64,000 nt of DNA, taken from Actinomadura chibensis NBRC 106107 (GTDB lineage Bacteria; Actinomycetota; Actinomycetes; Streptosporangiales; Streptosporangiaceae). The DNA is taken from positions 18,483 through 82,482 of the forward strand of contig NZ_BCQP01000059.1 of the NCBI RefSeq assembly GCF_001552135.1, in the 5' to 3' direction. The notes beneath the pieces were generated by a model. It searched no databases. It saw only the letters and a program-made list of their open reading frames with translations, and was not told the DNA's origin. Of this stretch, positions 8,418 to 16,939 are shown in pieces (position 1 is the first letter of the stretch; each line of letters begins with the position of its first letter). Made by a program: the position numbers and the translations under genes.

Positions 8418-9590
8418 TCAGTCCGCGTTCCATGAGTCGAGGCCCGCTTCGGTGAGGAGGGCGTCGAAGGCGGCGTCGGCGGCGCCGGTCAGCGGGCCGC
8501 GCGGGCCCAGGGTGGACGGCCGGACGGGCGGCGGCGCGGCCCGGCGGTAGCGCATCAGGGCGGCGGTGTAACCGCCGTCCAGGGCGGCGGGCGCGGTCGC
8601 GGCGAGGTCGGTGGCGAGGCCGGAGAGCGTGACGACCTCCGGGTCGAGCGCGTTGACGAGGCCGCCCATGCCGCGTCCCAACGCGTGCGCGGCCTGCGCG
8701 ACGGCGTCCAAGGCGGCGTCGGAGGAAGCGGCGGCGGCGATGATCCGCTCGGCCTCGGTGCGCGGGTCGCGGGGGGCCGGGCGGCCGAGCGTCCGGGCTA
8801 TCGCGCGCCCGTCGACCTGGAGGTCCCAGCAGCCGGACGCGCCGCACGGGCAGCGCAGCGCCGGGTCGCCGAACGGCAGGTGGCCGAACTCGCCGCCCGC
8901 GCCGGTCGCGCCGTCCATGGGGCGTCCGTCCACGACGAGGACGCCGCCGACCCCGACCTCGACCGTCAGGTGCAGGACGACCCGCGCCCCCGCGCCCGCG
9001 CCGCGCCGCGCCTCGGCGAGCCCGGCGAGCGAGGCGTCGTTGCCGACGAGCAGCGCGACGCCCGGCGGCCGCAGCGGTTCGAGCCCGACGTCGTTCCACC
9101 CCATCCCGGACGCCTGGACGATCGTCGTCCCGCTGACCGCCGCCGCGACGCAGGCCGACACGGCGCGCAGCCGCCGCCCGTAGACGGCCCGGCGGTCCGC
9201 GACGCGGTCGGCGAGGTCGGCGAGGACGGCGGGCGTGCCGGAGTGGCGGCCCGCGTCCTCGCTGACGACGCGTCCGCCGAGTTCGACGCACGCGACCCGC
9301 CACCCCTCGTGGCTGATGTCGACCACGCAGACGAGCGGGCCCTCGGGATGGGGGACGAGCGCGGGCGACGGGCGTCCGCGCCCGCCGGTGCGGGGCGGCG
9401 CGTCCTCCTCGATCAGCCGGGCCGCCTTCAGCCGCGCCGTGATCTCGGCGGCGGAGCCGCTGCTCAGCCCGAGCGCGCGGGCCGCGTCCGCCCTGGTCGC
9501 GGACGGGTGCGCGTGCGCGTGCCGGAGCACGGCGAGGGCGCCCTGGCTGCGCAGCGCTCGTGCCGAATGCGCGGTGGTCGTCGGCTGCAT
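8418..9590 (-). CDS. ROK-family transcriptional repressor
   Basis: 390 residues; start ATG at 9590 chosen because longer versions would run through the palindromic operator and the divergent gene. A winged-helix DNA-binding region (residues about 8-60) precedes a ROK sugar-kinase-like domain with the zinc motif CPCGASGCW, an EFGH-type ligand (GGEFGHLPFG) and GNDASLAGLAEARRG. The usual ATP-binding DxGxT near residue 93 is DISHEG, so it is more likely a repressor than a kinase. The ligand is probably a sugar or sugar derivative. It probably controls the divergent MFS gene, itself, and possibly the convergent cupin operon. Confidence 0.88.
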   Translation of the reverse strand: MQPTTTAHSARALRSQGALAVLRHAHAHPSATRADAARALGLSSGSAAEITARLKAARLIEEDAPPRTGGRGRPSPALVPHPEGPLVCVVDISHEGWRVACVELGGRVVSEDAGRHSGTPAVLADLADRVADRRAVYGRRLRAVSACVAAAVSGTTIVQASGMGWNDVGLEPLRPPGVALLVGNDASLAGLAEARRGAGAGARVVLHLTVEVGVGGVLVVDGRPMDGATGAGGEFGHLPFGDPALRCPCGASGCWDLQVDGRAIARTLGRPAPRDPRTEAERIIAAAASSDAALDAVAQAAHALGRGMGGLVNALDPEVVTLSGLATDLAATAPAALDGGYTAALMRYRRAAPPPVRPSTLGPRGPLTGAADAAFDALLTEAGLDSWNAD

Positions 9591-9612
9591 GGTGACATCC
9601 TGGCCCGCCCGA

Positions 9613-9637
9613 ATTATCCTCGTGACACGAGCATAAT
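9613..9637. promoter_or_regulatory. 25-bp palindromic operator between ROK repressor and MFS gene
   Basis: ATTAT-C-CTCGTG-A-CACGAG-C-ATAAT: 11 of 12 pairs match around a central A at 9625, with only the C/C pair breaking symmetry. It sits 22 bases from the ROK start and 14 from the MFS start and is the only AT-rich stretch nearby. ROK repressors bind palindromes of this size. Confidence 0.8.
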
Positions 9638-9651
9638 CTGCGGAGGTGCGC

Positions 9652-10803
9652 ATGGACGACACCGCGACGCTGCGCCGGACGTCCGGCACCTACGGGCTCT
9701 ACGCCACGTTCGCCTGCCTCGGCTACCTGCTCACCGCGCTCGGCGCGATCCTCCCTGAGCTGCGCGCGGAGCGCGGGCTGCCGCGCGCCGAGGTGGCCCT
9801 CTACCCGTCGGCGTTCGCGCTCGGGCTGGTGATCGTCGGGCTGGTCGGGCACCGCGCGGCGGCGCGGCTCGGGGCGGCCGCGCCGCCGGCCGCGCTGGCC
9901 GCGCTGGTCGGCGGCGCCGCGATCATGGCGGTCGGCGGCGGGCGGCTCGGCGCCGGGCTCGGCGCGCTGGTGCTCGGGCTCGGCGGGGCGGGGCTCGTCC
10001 AGCTCGTCCCGGCCGGGTTGCGCGCCCTGCACGGCGGCGACGGGACGATCCCGATCGGCGAGGCGAACGCGGTCGGGAGCGCCGCGTCCGTGCTGTCGCC
10101 GCTGCTGATCGGCGCGGCCCTCGCGCTCGGCCTCGGCTGGCGGGTCGCGTTCGCCGGGCCGCCGCTCGCGCTCGCCGCCGTCCTGCTCGCCACCCGGCGG
10201 GTGACGGCCCCGGCGCCCGCCGAGGGCGGGGCGACCGGGGCCGGACGGGCGCCGCGCGGCTTCCGCAGCCGGTGGACCGACATCGTCCTCGCGGTCGGCG
10301 TCGAGTTCTGCATGGTGTTCTGGGCGGCCGACTTCCTCCGCTCGGTCAAGCACCTCGGCTCCGGCACCGCGACGACGTTCTCCGCCGCGTTCGTGGTCGG
10401 CATGGCGGCCGGACGGTCGGCGGCGGGTCCGCTCGTCCGCGCGGCGGGCCGACCCGACCGGCTGCTCGCCGGGGCGGCCCTCCTCGGCGTCGCCGGGTTC
10501 GCCGTGCTGTGGGCGTCGCCCGCGCCGCTCGCGGTCGGCGGGCTGCTCGTCGTCGGGCTCGGCGTCGCGCTGCTCTACCCGGTGATCCTCGGGCAGGCGC
10601 TCGGCGCGTGGCCGGACCAGCCCGTCCGGGCGGCGGCCCGGTGCGCGCTCGCGTCCGGCGTGGCGATCGGCGCCGCCCCGCTGCTGCTCGGGACGCTCGC
10701 CGACCTCACCACGCTGCGCGCCGCCGTGTTCGTCGCGCCCGCCCTGCTCGCCGTCCTGCTCCTGCGGTGCGGATGGCGGCTCAGAACGGCACCGGCATCG
10801 TGA
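9652..10803 (+). CDS. MFS transporter
   Basis: 383 residues from ATG 9652, with GGAGG at 9642-9646 giving 5-base spacing. About 12 hydrophobic segments in two halves, separated by a basic loop near residue 190. There is no obvious substrate signature. Divergent from the ROK gene across a shared operator, so likely induced by the ROK ligand and perhaps an importer or exporter of it. The 3' end overlaps the convergent oxidoreductase by 23 bases. Confidence 0.85.
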   Translation: MDDTATLRRTSGTYGLYATFACLGYLLTALGAILPELRAERGLPRAEVALYPSAFALGLVIVGLVGHRAAARLGAAAPPAALAALVGGAAIMAVGGGRLGAGLGALVLGLGGAGLVQLVPAGLRALHGGDGTIPIGEANAVGSAASVLSPLLIGAALALGLGWRVAFAGPPLALAAVLLATRRVTAPAPAEGGATGAGRAPRGFRSRWTDIVLAVGVEFCMVFWAADFLRSVKHLGSGTATTFSAAFVVGMAAGRSAAGPLVRAAGRPDRLLAGAALLGVAGFAVLWASPAPLAVGGLLVVGLGVALLYPVILGQALGAWPDQPVRAAARCALASGVAIGAAPLLLGTLADLTTLRAAVFVAPALLAVLLLRCGWRLRTAPAS

Positions 10804-11896
10804 CGATGCCCGCGTGCGCGAGGATCGCCTCCGCGTCGTCCACCGGCGGGTGGATCACGCTCATCAGCCAGCGCTTCACCCACTTTCCCTCCTTGCCGGA
10901 CAGCGCGATGATCCGGTCCCAGCCGCGCGTGTAGACGGCGCCCGCCGCGCCGAGGTCCACGTCCGTGACATACGGCGCGGGCGCGAAGTCGACCAGCGGG
11001 ACGCCGAGCAGGTCCGCCGCCGCGTTGTGCCCCGCCGTCTTGCCCATCGGGACGGCGTGCTGGCAACTCTGCACCGTCCAGTGGTCACCGTCCATGCGGG
11101 CGGCGGCGACGTCCCCGGCGGCGAACACCTCGCCCGACGCCCGCAGGTGCGCGTCGACCGTGAGGCGGCCGAGCCGGTCGCGCTCGCCGGGGACGCGGGC
11201 GGTGAGCGGGCTCGCCTCCATGCCCGCCGTCCACACGACCGCGTCCGCCGGGACGCGCGACCCGTCGGCGAGGACGGCGCCGCCGTCCGCCACCTCCGTC
11301 ACCGTCGTGCCGAGCCGCCGCTCGATCCCCAATTCGTCGAGCGCGACCTCGATCGCCGGACGCGGGCCGAAGCCCAGGTCGGGGGCGACCTCGTCCGCCT
11401 TCTCCACCAGCACGACCCGGCCCCGCCCGGCCAGCTCGGTCGCGATCTCCAGTCCGGCGAAGCCCGCGCCGACGACCACGGCCGTGTACCCGGCGCGGTC
11501 GCGCAGGTGGCCGCGCAGGCGGCGGGCGCCGTCCAGGGTGTCGACGTCGAACAGCCGCTCCGCGCCCGGCAGGTCCGGCCGGACGAGGCGGCTGCCCGCC
11601 GCGAGCACCAGCCGGTCGTAGCCGATCGGACGGCCGTCCGCGACCACGACGTGCGCGTCCACGTCGATGTCCTGCACCGCCGCGCGGACGTGCCGCACCC
11701 CGACCGGCTCCAGCACCCGCTTCAGCGGCACCGTCGCCCGGTCGGGCTCCGGCTCGTACAGGCGCGGCCGCAGGACGAGGTCGTCGCCGGGCGCGACCAG
11801 CGTCACGCGCAGGTCGCCGTCCCCGCGCACCCGCGCCGCCGCGGCCGCGCTCCACACCCCGGCGAAACCGCCGCCGACGATCACCACATGCGCCAT
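10781..11896 (-). CDS. NAD(P)/FAD-dependent oxidoreductase (NDH-2-like)
   Basis: 371 residues from ATG 11896. N-terminal FAD dinucleotide fold HVVIVGGGFAGVWSA, second nucleotide-binding motif VVVGAGFAGLEIA near residue 140, and the late FAD-binding motif GEVFAAGDVAAARM. Close to type II NADH dehydrogenases and related flavoproteins, but without an evident C-terminal membrane anchor. It lies 49 bases downstream of the ECF41 sigma gene on the same strand. ECF41 factors are known to be linked to carboxymuconolactone decarboxylases, oxidoreductases or epimerases, so this is the probable target gene. Confidence 0.88.
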   Translation of the reverse strand: MAHVVIVGGGFAGVWSAAAAARVRGDGDLRVTLVAPGDDLVLRPRLYEPEPDRATVPLKRVLEPVGVRHVRAAVQDIDVDAHVVVADGRPIGYDRLVLAAGSRLVRPDLPGAERLFDVDTLDGARRLRGHLRDRAGYTAVVVGAGFAGLEIATELAGRGRVVLVEKADEVAPDLGFGPRPAIEVALDELGIERRLGTTVTEVADGGAVLADGSRVPADAVVWTAGMEASPLTARVPGERDRLGRLTVDAHLRASGEVFAAGDVAAARMDGDHWTVQSCQHAVPMGKTAGHNAAADLLGVPLVDFAPAPYVTDVDLGAAGAVYTRGWDRIIALSGKEGKWVKRWLMSVIHPPVDDAEAILAHAGIVTMPVPF

Positions 11897-11945
11897 GTCC
11901 GTCTCCCCTTCGCTCGGTCAGCGGGAGGTAGACACGGCAGGGCGC

Positions 11946-12797
11946 TCAGATGTGACCGAGCTTCTCCGGATTCGCGACCCGCCGGATCGCGGTGATGCGC
12001 CCGTCCTCGTCGATCTCGACGGTGTCGACCCAGACGACGCGGCCGTCCCGGTAGGTGGCGAGGGCGGGCTCGCCGCCGATCTCGACGGGCGCGACGCGCT
12101 CCACCCCGTAGTGCCCGGTGATCCGGGCCAGCAGCCGCGCGACCCGCTCCGCGCCGGCCACCGGGCGCCGGGACGCGACGACCTTGCCGCCGCCGTCCGC
12201 GACGTACACCGCGTCCGGGTGCAGGAGCTTGACCAGGCGCGCGAAGTCGCCGTCCTCCGCCGCCGCGCGGAACGCCGCGAGCACCCGCTCCCGCTCGGCC
12301 CGGCTCGCCGTCGGCCGCTGCTCGCGGGCGTCCGCGACCCGCCTGCGGGCCCGCGACGCGAGCTTGCGGGACGCCGCCGCCGACTTGCCCAGCACGTCCG
12401 CGACCTGGTCGAACGGCACGTCGAACACGTCGTGCAGGACGAACGCCACCCGCTCGGGCGGGGACAGCTCGTCCATCACCAGCAGCATCGCCGTGCTGAC
12501 CGAGTCGTCCACGGCGATCCGCTCGGCCACGTCGCCGCCGGTGGGGAGCGGGGCGGGGAGCCACGGGCCGGGGTACGCCTCGCGCCGCACCCGCGCCGAC
12601 CTCAGCACGTTGTAGGCCAGCCGCGCCGCGATCGTCACGAGCCAGGCGCGCTGGTCGGCGACGTCCGACCGGTCGGCGGCCGCGGCGCGCAGCCACACGT
12701 CCTGGACGACGTCCTCCGCCTCCGCGACGCTGCCGAGCAGCCGGTACGCCGCCCCGAAGACGGCGGGACGGTGCGCCTCCCAGTCGAGATCGTCCAC
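11946..12797 (-). CDS. ECF41-type RNA polymerase sigma factor with SnoaL-like tail
   Basis: 283 residues. GTG 12797 is chosen because it follows the upstream stop by 2 bases. Region 2 (residues about 10-75, VFGAAYRLLGSVAEAEDVVQ) and region 4 (about 105-160, ERVAFVLHDVFDVPFDQVAD) are followed by a SnoaL-like domain. The three ECF41 signatures are visible: WLPAP in the linker (consensus WLPEP), DGGGK, and NPEKL near the C-terminus (consensus NPDKV). In this group the C-terminal domain itself modulates activity instead of a separate anti-sigma factor. Corresponds to mycobacterial SigJ-type factors. Confidence 0.92.
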   Translation of the reverse strand: MDDLDWEAHRPAVFGAAYRLLGSVAEAEDVVQDVWLRAAAADRSDVADQRAWLVTIAARLAYNVLRSARVRREAYPGPWLPAPLPTGGDVAERIAVDDSVSTAMLLVMDELSPPERVAFVLHDVFDVPFDQVADVLGKSAAASRKLASRARRRVADAREQRPTASRAERERVLAAFRAAAEDGDFARLVKLLHPDAVYVADGGGKVVASRRPVAGAERVARLLARITGHYGVERVAPVEIGGEPALATYRDGRVVWVDTVEIDEDGRITAIRRVANPEKLGHI

Positions 12798-12799
12798 GG

Positions 12800-13180
12800 T
12801 CAGGACGTCCTGCCCCGGACGTACACCCACGCGCCGTCGTGCCGGACGAACCGGCTCACCTCGTGCAGCTCGCCGGGCGCGCCGCCGTCCAGGTAGTGGG
12901 CGCGGAACTCGACGACGCCCTTGTCGTCGCCGGGCCCGCCGTCCTCCGTGCGGACGATCTCCAGCCGCGTCCAGCGCAGCCCGTCGTCGAACCCGATCCG
13001 CTCGGGACGCGTCGCCGGATGCCAGCTCGCCAGCAGGTACGCCTCGTCGCGCTCGGCGAACGCGCTGAACCGCGACCGCATCAGCTCGGCCGCGGTCAGC
13101 GCCCGGGCCTCGCCCCGGTGCAACCGCCCGCAACACTCCCGATACCGCGTGCCGACCCCGCACGGACACTTCTTAGCCAC
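12800..13180 (-). CDS. YchJ-like SEC-C motif protein (UPF0225)
   Basis: 126 residues with GTG 13180 as start, placing the metal motif KKCPCGVGTRYRECCGRLH at the N-terminus as in the family. The remainder (ELMRSRFSAFAERDEAYLL, SWHPATRP) matches YchJ, which has a SEC-C zinc site and an NTF2-like fold. The biochemical role is unknown. The stop is 2 bases from the sigma factor start, so the two are probably co-transcribed. Confidence 0.85.
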   Translation of the reverse strand: MAKKCPCGVGTRYRECCGRLHRGEARALTAAELMRSRFSAFAERDEAYLLASWHPATRPERIGFDDGLRWTRLEIVRTEDGGPGDDKGVVEFRAHYLDGGAPGELHEVSRFVRHDGAWVYVRGRTS

Positions 13181-13313
13181 GCCCCCGATTCTGCCGCCCG
13201 CCCCCGCATGCCCGAGCCGCGCCCGCGCCGCCCGGGGGACGATCTTGATCGCGACTACCATGGTGGGATCGAGTACCGAGGGGCGGGCCCCGAGGCAGCC
13301 TGGAGATCAGCGC

Positions 13314-14480
13314 GTGATGTTCCAGAGGCGGACGAGCGTCCAGAACAAGGCCGTCGCCCGGCAGATGACCGGCTTCTTCGACAGGCTCACCCCGGCGGAA
13401 CGCGAAAGCCCCGAGACCGCCGCGAGGAACTACGGCCGCTACCTGTGGTCGACCCGGCGCCAGACGCTCGTCCGGGAGAAGCGGCTGGCGGGCGCGCCGT
13501 TTCACGTCGGCCTGGCCACGGGCGACGACGGCGGGATCGGCTTCGCCGACCTCACCAGGCGCACCGCGCTGGTGACCGACACCCTGCTGCTGTCCCACGA
13601 CTGGAACGGCGGCTACCACGAGCTGGGCGTCCAGAGGGAGGAGGGCACCCGGTCGCGACGGAGGCGGCACTTCGACGTCTTCGGCGTCAATCCCGCCTTC
13701 GACCTGGGCCACGTCGCCGACTCCGTCCGGGAGACGCGGGAGCTGAACGCTCGCAACAACATCACGACCACCTTCGGCATGCACTGCCCGGACCTCGGCG
13801 CGCTCGGCGGCTGGCTGCTGGACGCGGAACCGCTGCTGAGGAGCGGACTCGCCTGGTACCTGCCGAGCTACTCCCTCGGGCGTTACGAGAGGGTCGAGGG
13901 GGTCCGCCGGGAGATCCCCGACCAGCGGGCGGAGCAGGTCAAGGCGATCGACTACCTCGTCCAGGGCGGCCGGGCCGTGGACGCCTCCGGAGCCGAGCCG
14001 GTCAAGAGCCGGCTGGTCCGGCCGGTCCTGCGCACCGAACTGCCCTTCCTCCAGGGCGTCACGCTGCGCGACTTCGCCGAGATCACCGCGGCCGAGTTCG
14101 ACTCCTACCGCGCCTTCCGCGACTTCCTGCGGCTGCGGCTCCTCGACCTCGACGACTCGCTCAACGACGTCCAGTCCGAGCAGGCGATCGTCAAGCTCGG
14201 CCTGGAGATCAACGACGAGATCCGCGCGATGAGCGCGCGGCTGACCAAAACGCGGCGGAAGCTCGCGGTCACCGCGGCCGGTGCGAGCGTGGCGACCGTG
14301 GGCACCATCCTGACGGCGGTCTACGGCCCCGCCCTGGCCGCCGCCTTCACCGCGGTCGGGGCCACCGGCGGAGTCTGGAGCTTCGTCAACGCCATCGCCG
14401 AGAACAACGTGCGCGACCTCCGGCAGGACCGCTGGTACTACGTGTGGGCGCTGGCCCGCAAGAGCACCACCATCGGCTGA
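13314..14480 (+). CDS. Unknown protein with C-terminal transmembrane hairpin
   Basis: 388 residues from GTG 13314 (GGAG at 13302-13305); ATG 13317 is equally possible, and ATG 13260 is in frame but has no ribosome site. I do not recognise the family. Residues 1-300 are soluble and mixed, with clusters such as NYGRYLWSTRRQTLVRE and WYLPSYSLGRYERVEG. A basic stretch (LTKTRRKLAV) precedes two adjacent hydrophobic segments at about 315-360 (AVTAAGASVATVGTILTAVY and ALAAAFTAVGATGGVWSFV). It ends in a short cytoplasmic-looking tail. It stands alone, upstream of the methyltransferase pair. Confidence 0.65.
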   Translation: MMFQRRTSVQNKAVARQMTGFFDRLTPAERESPETAARNYGRYLWSTRRQTLVREKRLAGAPFHVGLATGDDGGIGFADLTRRTALVTDTLLLSHDWNGGYHELGVQREEGTRSRRRRHFDVFGVNPAFDLGHVADSVRETRELNARNNITTTFGMHCPDLGALGGWLLDAEPLLRSGLAWYLPSYSLGRYERVEGVRREIPDQRAEQVKAIDYLVQGGRAVDASGAEPVKSRLVRPVLRTELPFLQGVTLRDFAEITAAEFDSYRAFRDFLRLRLLDLDDSLNDVQSEQAIVKLGLEINDEIRAMSARLTKTRRKLAVTAAGASVATVGTILTAVYGPALAAAFTAVGATGGVWSFVNAIAENNVRDLRQDRWYYVWALARKSTTIG

Positions 14481-14606
14481 CCGCCACATCCGGTCTGTCC
14501 CTTTGTGGGGGACGGGGCGGTGAGCAGCGGCGCGAGGACGCCCGCCGCCGGAGCCCCGCCGCCGTATTCCGCGTTCGCCTTGCCGGAGGGCGGTCCGCCG
14601 GGGACC

Positions 14607-15419
14607 ATGATCGCCATGGCGTTCGGCAGGCTTCCGGAAATCGACAGCACGCGCCCGCATCCCGCCCGGATGTGGAACTACTGGATCGGCGGCAAGGACT
14701 ACTACCCGATCGACCAGGAGGTCGGCGAGCAGATCGCGGCGGCGTTCCCCGGCGTCGGCGACATCGCCCGCCATTCCCGTGTCTGCCTGGGGCGGATGGT
14801 GCGGCATCTGGTCGCCGAGGAGGGCGTCCGGCAGTTCATCGACATCGGCACCGGACTTCCGACCCACGACAACACGCATGAGGTCGCGCAGCGCGTCGCG
14901 CCCGAATGCCGCGTCGTCTACGTCGACAACGACCCGCTCGTCCTCCTCCACGCCCGCGCGCTTCTCGCCGGGCGCTCGGAAGGGCGGACCGACTACATCG
15001 AATGCGACGTCCGCGACCCCGGCCGGATTCTCGCCGAATCCGCGCGGACGCTCGACTTCGACCGTCCGATCGGGCTGATCCTGTTCGGAATCATGGGCAA
15101 CGTCATCGACGACGACGAGTCGCTCGCGATCGTCCGGCGGCTCGTGGACGCGCTGCCGCCGGGCAGTTTCATGGCGTTCAACGACGGGACCGGCGTCCTC
15201 GACAGGGAAGGGCGCGAAGAGGCGATCCGGCTGGCGGTGGAACAGGGCTCGACGCCGTATGTCGCGCGCACCCCGGAAGAGATCGCGCGCTATTTCACCG
15301 GCCTCGAACTGCTGGAACCGGGAATCGTGTCGACGTCGCGATGGCGGCCGGAGGCGACGCCGTTCGGCCCGCCGCCCGAAGTCGACGCGACCTGCGCCCT
15401 GGCCCGCAAGGTCTCATAG
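14607..15419 (+). CDS. SAM-dependent methyltransferase, DUF574 family (copy 1)
   Basis: 270 residues from ATG 14607; ATG 14616 is an alternative. Diagnostic motif RMWNYWIGGKDYYPIDQEVG near residue 20, then the SAM-binding segment FIDIGTGLPTHDNTHEVAQ and VVYVDNDPLVLLHARALL. This actinobacterial family is annotated as S-adenosyl methyltransferase; substrates are unknown, although members occur in regulator and secondary-metabolite neighbourhoods. The next gene is a paralogue 38 bases downstream on the same strand. Confidence 0.9.
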   Translation: MIAMAFGRLPEIDSTRPHPARMWNYWIGGKDYYPIDQEVGEQIAAAFPGVGDIARHSRVCLGRMVRHLVAEEGVRQFIDIGTGLPTHDNTHEVAQRVAPECRVVYVDNDPLVLLHARALLAGRSEGRTDYIECDVRDPGRILAESARTLDFDRPIGLILFGIMGNVIDDDESLAIVRRLVDALPPGSFMAFNDGTGVLDREGREEAIRLAVEQGSTPYVARTPEEIARYFTGLELLEPGIVSTSRWRPEATPFGPPPEVDATCALARKVS

Positions 15420-15457
15420 GATTCCCGCACCGGTCAGGACCATTCGAGGAGTCGACG

Positions 15458-16330
15458 ATGCCCCCTTCCGGTGTCACTCCGGGTGACCCTCTCCTTGACC
15501 CGAACGGCGAGCCGAGCGCCGAGCATCCGCCCCGGCTGGTCGCGGACGCGCAGGGCCGATTCCGCACCGATCTGCCCTCGCCCGCGCGGACCTGGAACTA
15601 CTGGCTGGGCGGCAAGGACAACTACCTGGTCGACCGCCAGGTCGGGGACGCGACCGCCGCGCTGAACCCCGAACTGGTCCCGCTGGCGCGCGAGTCGCGG
15701 CAATTCCTCATCCGCGTCGTGCGCTATCTGGCGGAGGAGGAGAACGTCCGCAACTTCCTCGACATCGGGGCCGGGCTGCCGACCGAGTCGAACACCCACC
15801 AGATCGCGCAGTGGACCGCGCCCGATTCGCGCGTGGTCTACGTCGACAACGACCCGATGGTGCTGGCTCATGCGCGTGCTCTGATGCGCGGGACGACTCC
15901 GGAAGGCGTCACCGACTACATCGACGCCGATTACCACGACACGCAGCAGATTCTGGCGGAGGCGGCGAACGTCCTGAACTTCGGCGAGCCGATCGCGGTG
16001 ATGTTCATGGGCGTGCTGGGATTCTGCCAGGAGTACCGGACCGTCGAGCGGATCGTGGCGGAGACGATGGCGGGCGTCCCGTCCGGCAGTTTCCTGGTGC
16101 TGTGGGACTGCACCGACACTTCCGCGGACGCGCTGCGCGGCACCAGGAAATACGCCGAGTCGGGGACGCTGCCCTATCTGCTGCGCAGCGTCGAGGAGAT
16201 CGACGCCCTTTTCGACGGCCTGGAGAAAATCGATCCCGGCCTCGTGTCCATCGCGCAATGGCGCCGGGACCCGGAGCACGACGGGCCCGACCACGTCCAC
16301 GGTTACGGCGCGGTCGCCCGCAAACCCTGA
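15458..16330 (+). CDS. SAM-dependent methyltransferase, DUF574 family (copy 2)
   Basis: 290 residues from ATG 15458 with GAGGA 7 bases upstream. Same signatures as copy 1: RTWNYWLGGKDNYLVDRQVG, FLDIGAGLPTESNTHQIAQW and VVYVDNDPMVLAHARAL. It has a longer proline-rich head of about 35 residues before the first motif. Tandem duplication with divergence is likely. The 3' end overlaps the convergent CGNR gene by 28 bases. Confidence 0.9.
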   Translation: MPPSGVTPGDPLLDPNGEPSAEHPPRLVADAQGRFRTDLPSPARTWNYWLGGKDNYLVDRQVGDATAALNPELVPLARESRQFLIRVVRYLAEEENVRNFLDIGAGLPTESNTHQIAQWTAPDSRVVYVDNDPMVLAHARALMRGTTPEGVTDYIDADYHDTQQILAEAANVLNFGEPIAVMFMGVLGFCQEYRTVERIVAETMAGVPSGSFLVLWDCTDTSADALRGTRKYAESGTLPYLLRSVEEIDALFDGLEKIDPGLVSIAQWRRDPEHDGPDHVHGYGAVARKP

Positions 16331-16866
16331 CGGTGCGCGGCGACGCGTTCCCTGGTCGCGCAGCGGCGGGAGCAGTACCGGCGCGGCTGGCCGCCGCCCT
16401 GGGCAAGGAAGACGTTCGCGCAGGTCGGTGACGCGCAGACGCCGCCGGGGGGCCGCTGCCCGTCCCAGATCAGGACGGTGAGCGCCAGGCAGGACGAGGC
16501 CAGGAACCATTCCGCCCAGGGCGCGTCGTCGTGCCCGTCCAGGTGGGGGTGCCAGGGGGTGCGCCCGGCGTGTGAGGTCAGGCGGAGCCGTCCGGCGCCG
16601 CGCTGAAGCAGGTCGTTGAGCGTCGCGGCGGCGTGGTCGACGTCCTCGGCCGCGAAGACCTCACGCAGGAGGGCGGCCACGGCGCGCATCTCCTGGACGT
16701 CGCGCGCGCTGAGGTCCAGGGGGTCGTCCTCGCCGTGGGCGCGCAGGACCTCGGCGACCGCGCCGGGCTCCGGATCGTCCCCGGACAGGACGTTGACCAG
16801 CGCGGACGTCCGGCGTGCGGTGGCGGCCACGGAATGCCGCGACGACCAGTCGGAGGGCGGTCCCAT
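16303..16866 (-). CDS. CGNR zinc-finger transcriptional regulator
   Basis: 187 residues from ATG 16866. The C-terminus carries the CGNR-type zinc finger: CASPTCANVFLAQGGGQPRR, then YCSRRCATRERVAAHR. The N-terminal 120 residues form the usual helical ABATE-like ligand domain. Divergent from an MFS gene across a short region full of CGTTAC/GTAACG half-sites, so it probably represses that transporter. Confidence 0.87.
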   Translation of the reverse strand: MGPPSDWSSRHSVAATARRTSALVNVLSGDDPEPGAVAEVLRAHGEDDPLDLSARDVQEMRAVAALLREVFAAEDVDHAAATLNDLLQRGAGRLRLTSHAGRTPWHPHLDGHDDAPWAEWFLASSCLALTVLIWDGQRPPGGVCASPTCANVFLAQGGGQPRRYCSRRCATRERVAAHRQGLRATAP

Positions 16867-16876
16867 GCCGTGGAGT

Positions 16877-16939
16877 GTAACGCTTCTCGACAAGGTTTGC
16901 GTTACTTGCGTAACGTGACGATGGTGCGAAACCGTTACG
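16877..16939. promoter_or_regulatory. Cluster of GTAACG half-sites (likely CGNR operator)
   Basis: GTAACG at 16877-16882, CGTTAC at 16900-16905, GTAACG at 16910-16915, and CGTTACG at 16933-16939 inside the MFS start. The middle two form a perfect palindrome with a 4-base spacer. The spacing between the first and second site gives a second, wider inverted pair. The sites fill the gap between the two divergent genes. Confidence 0.65.
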
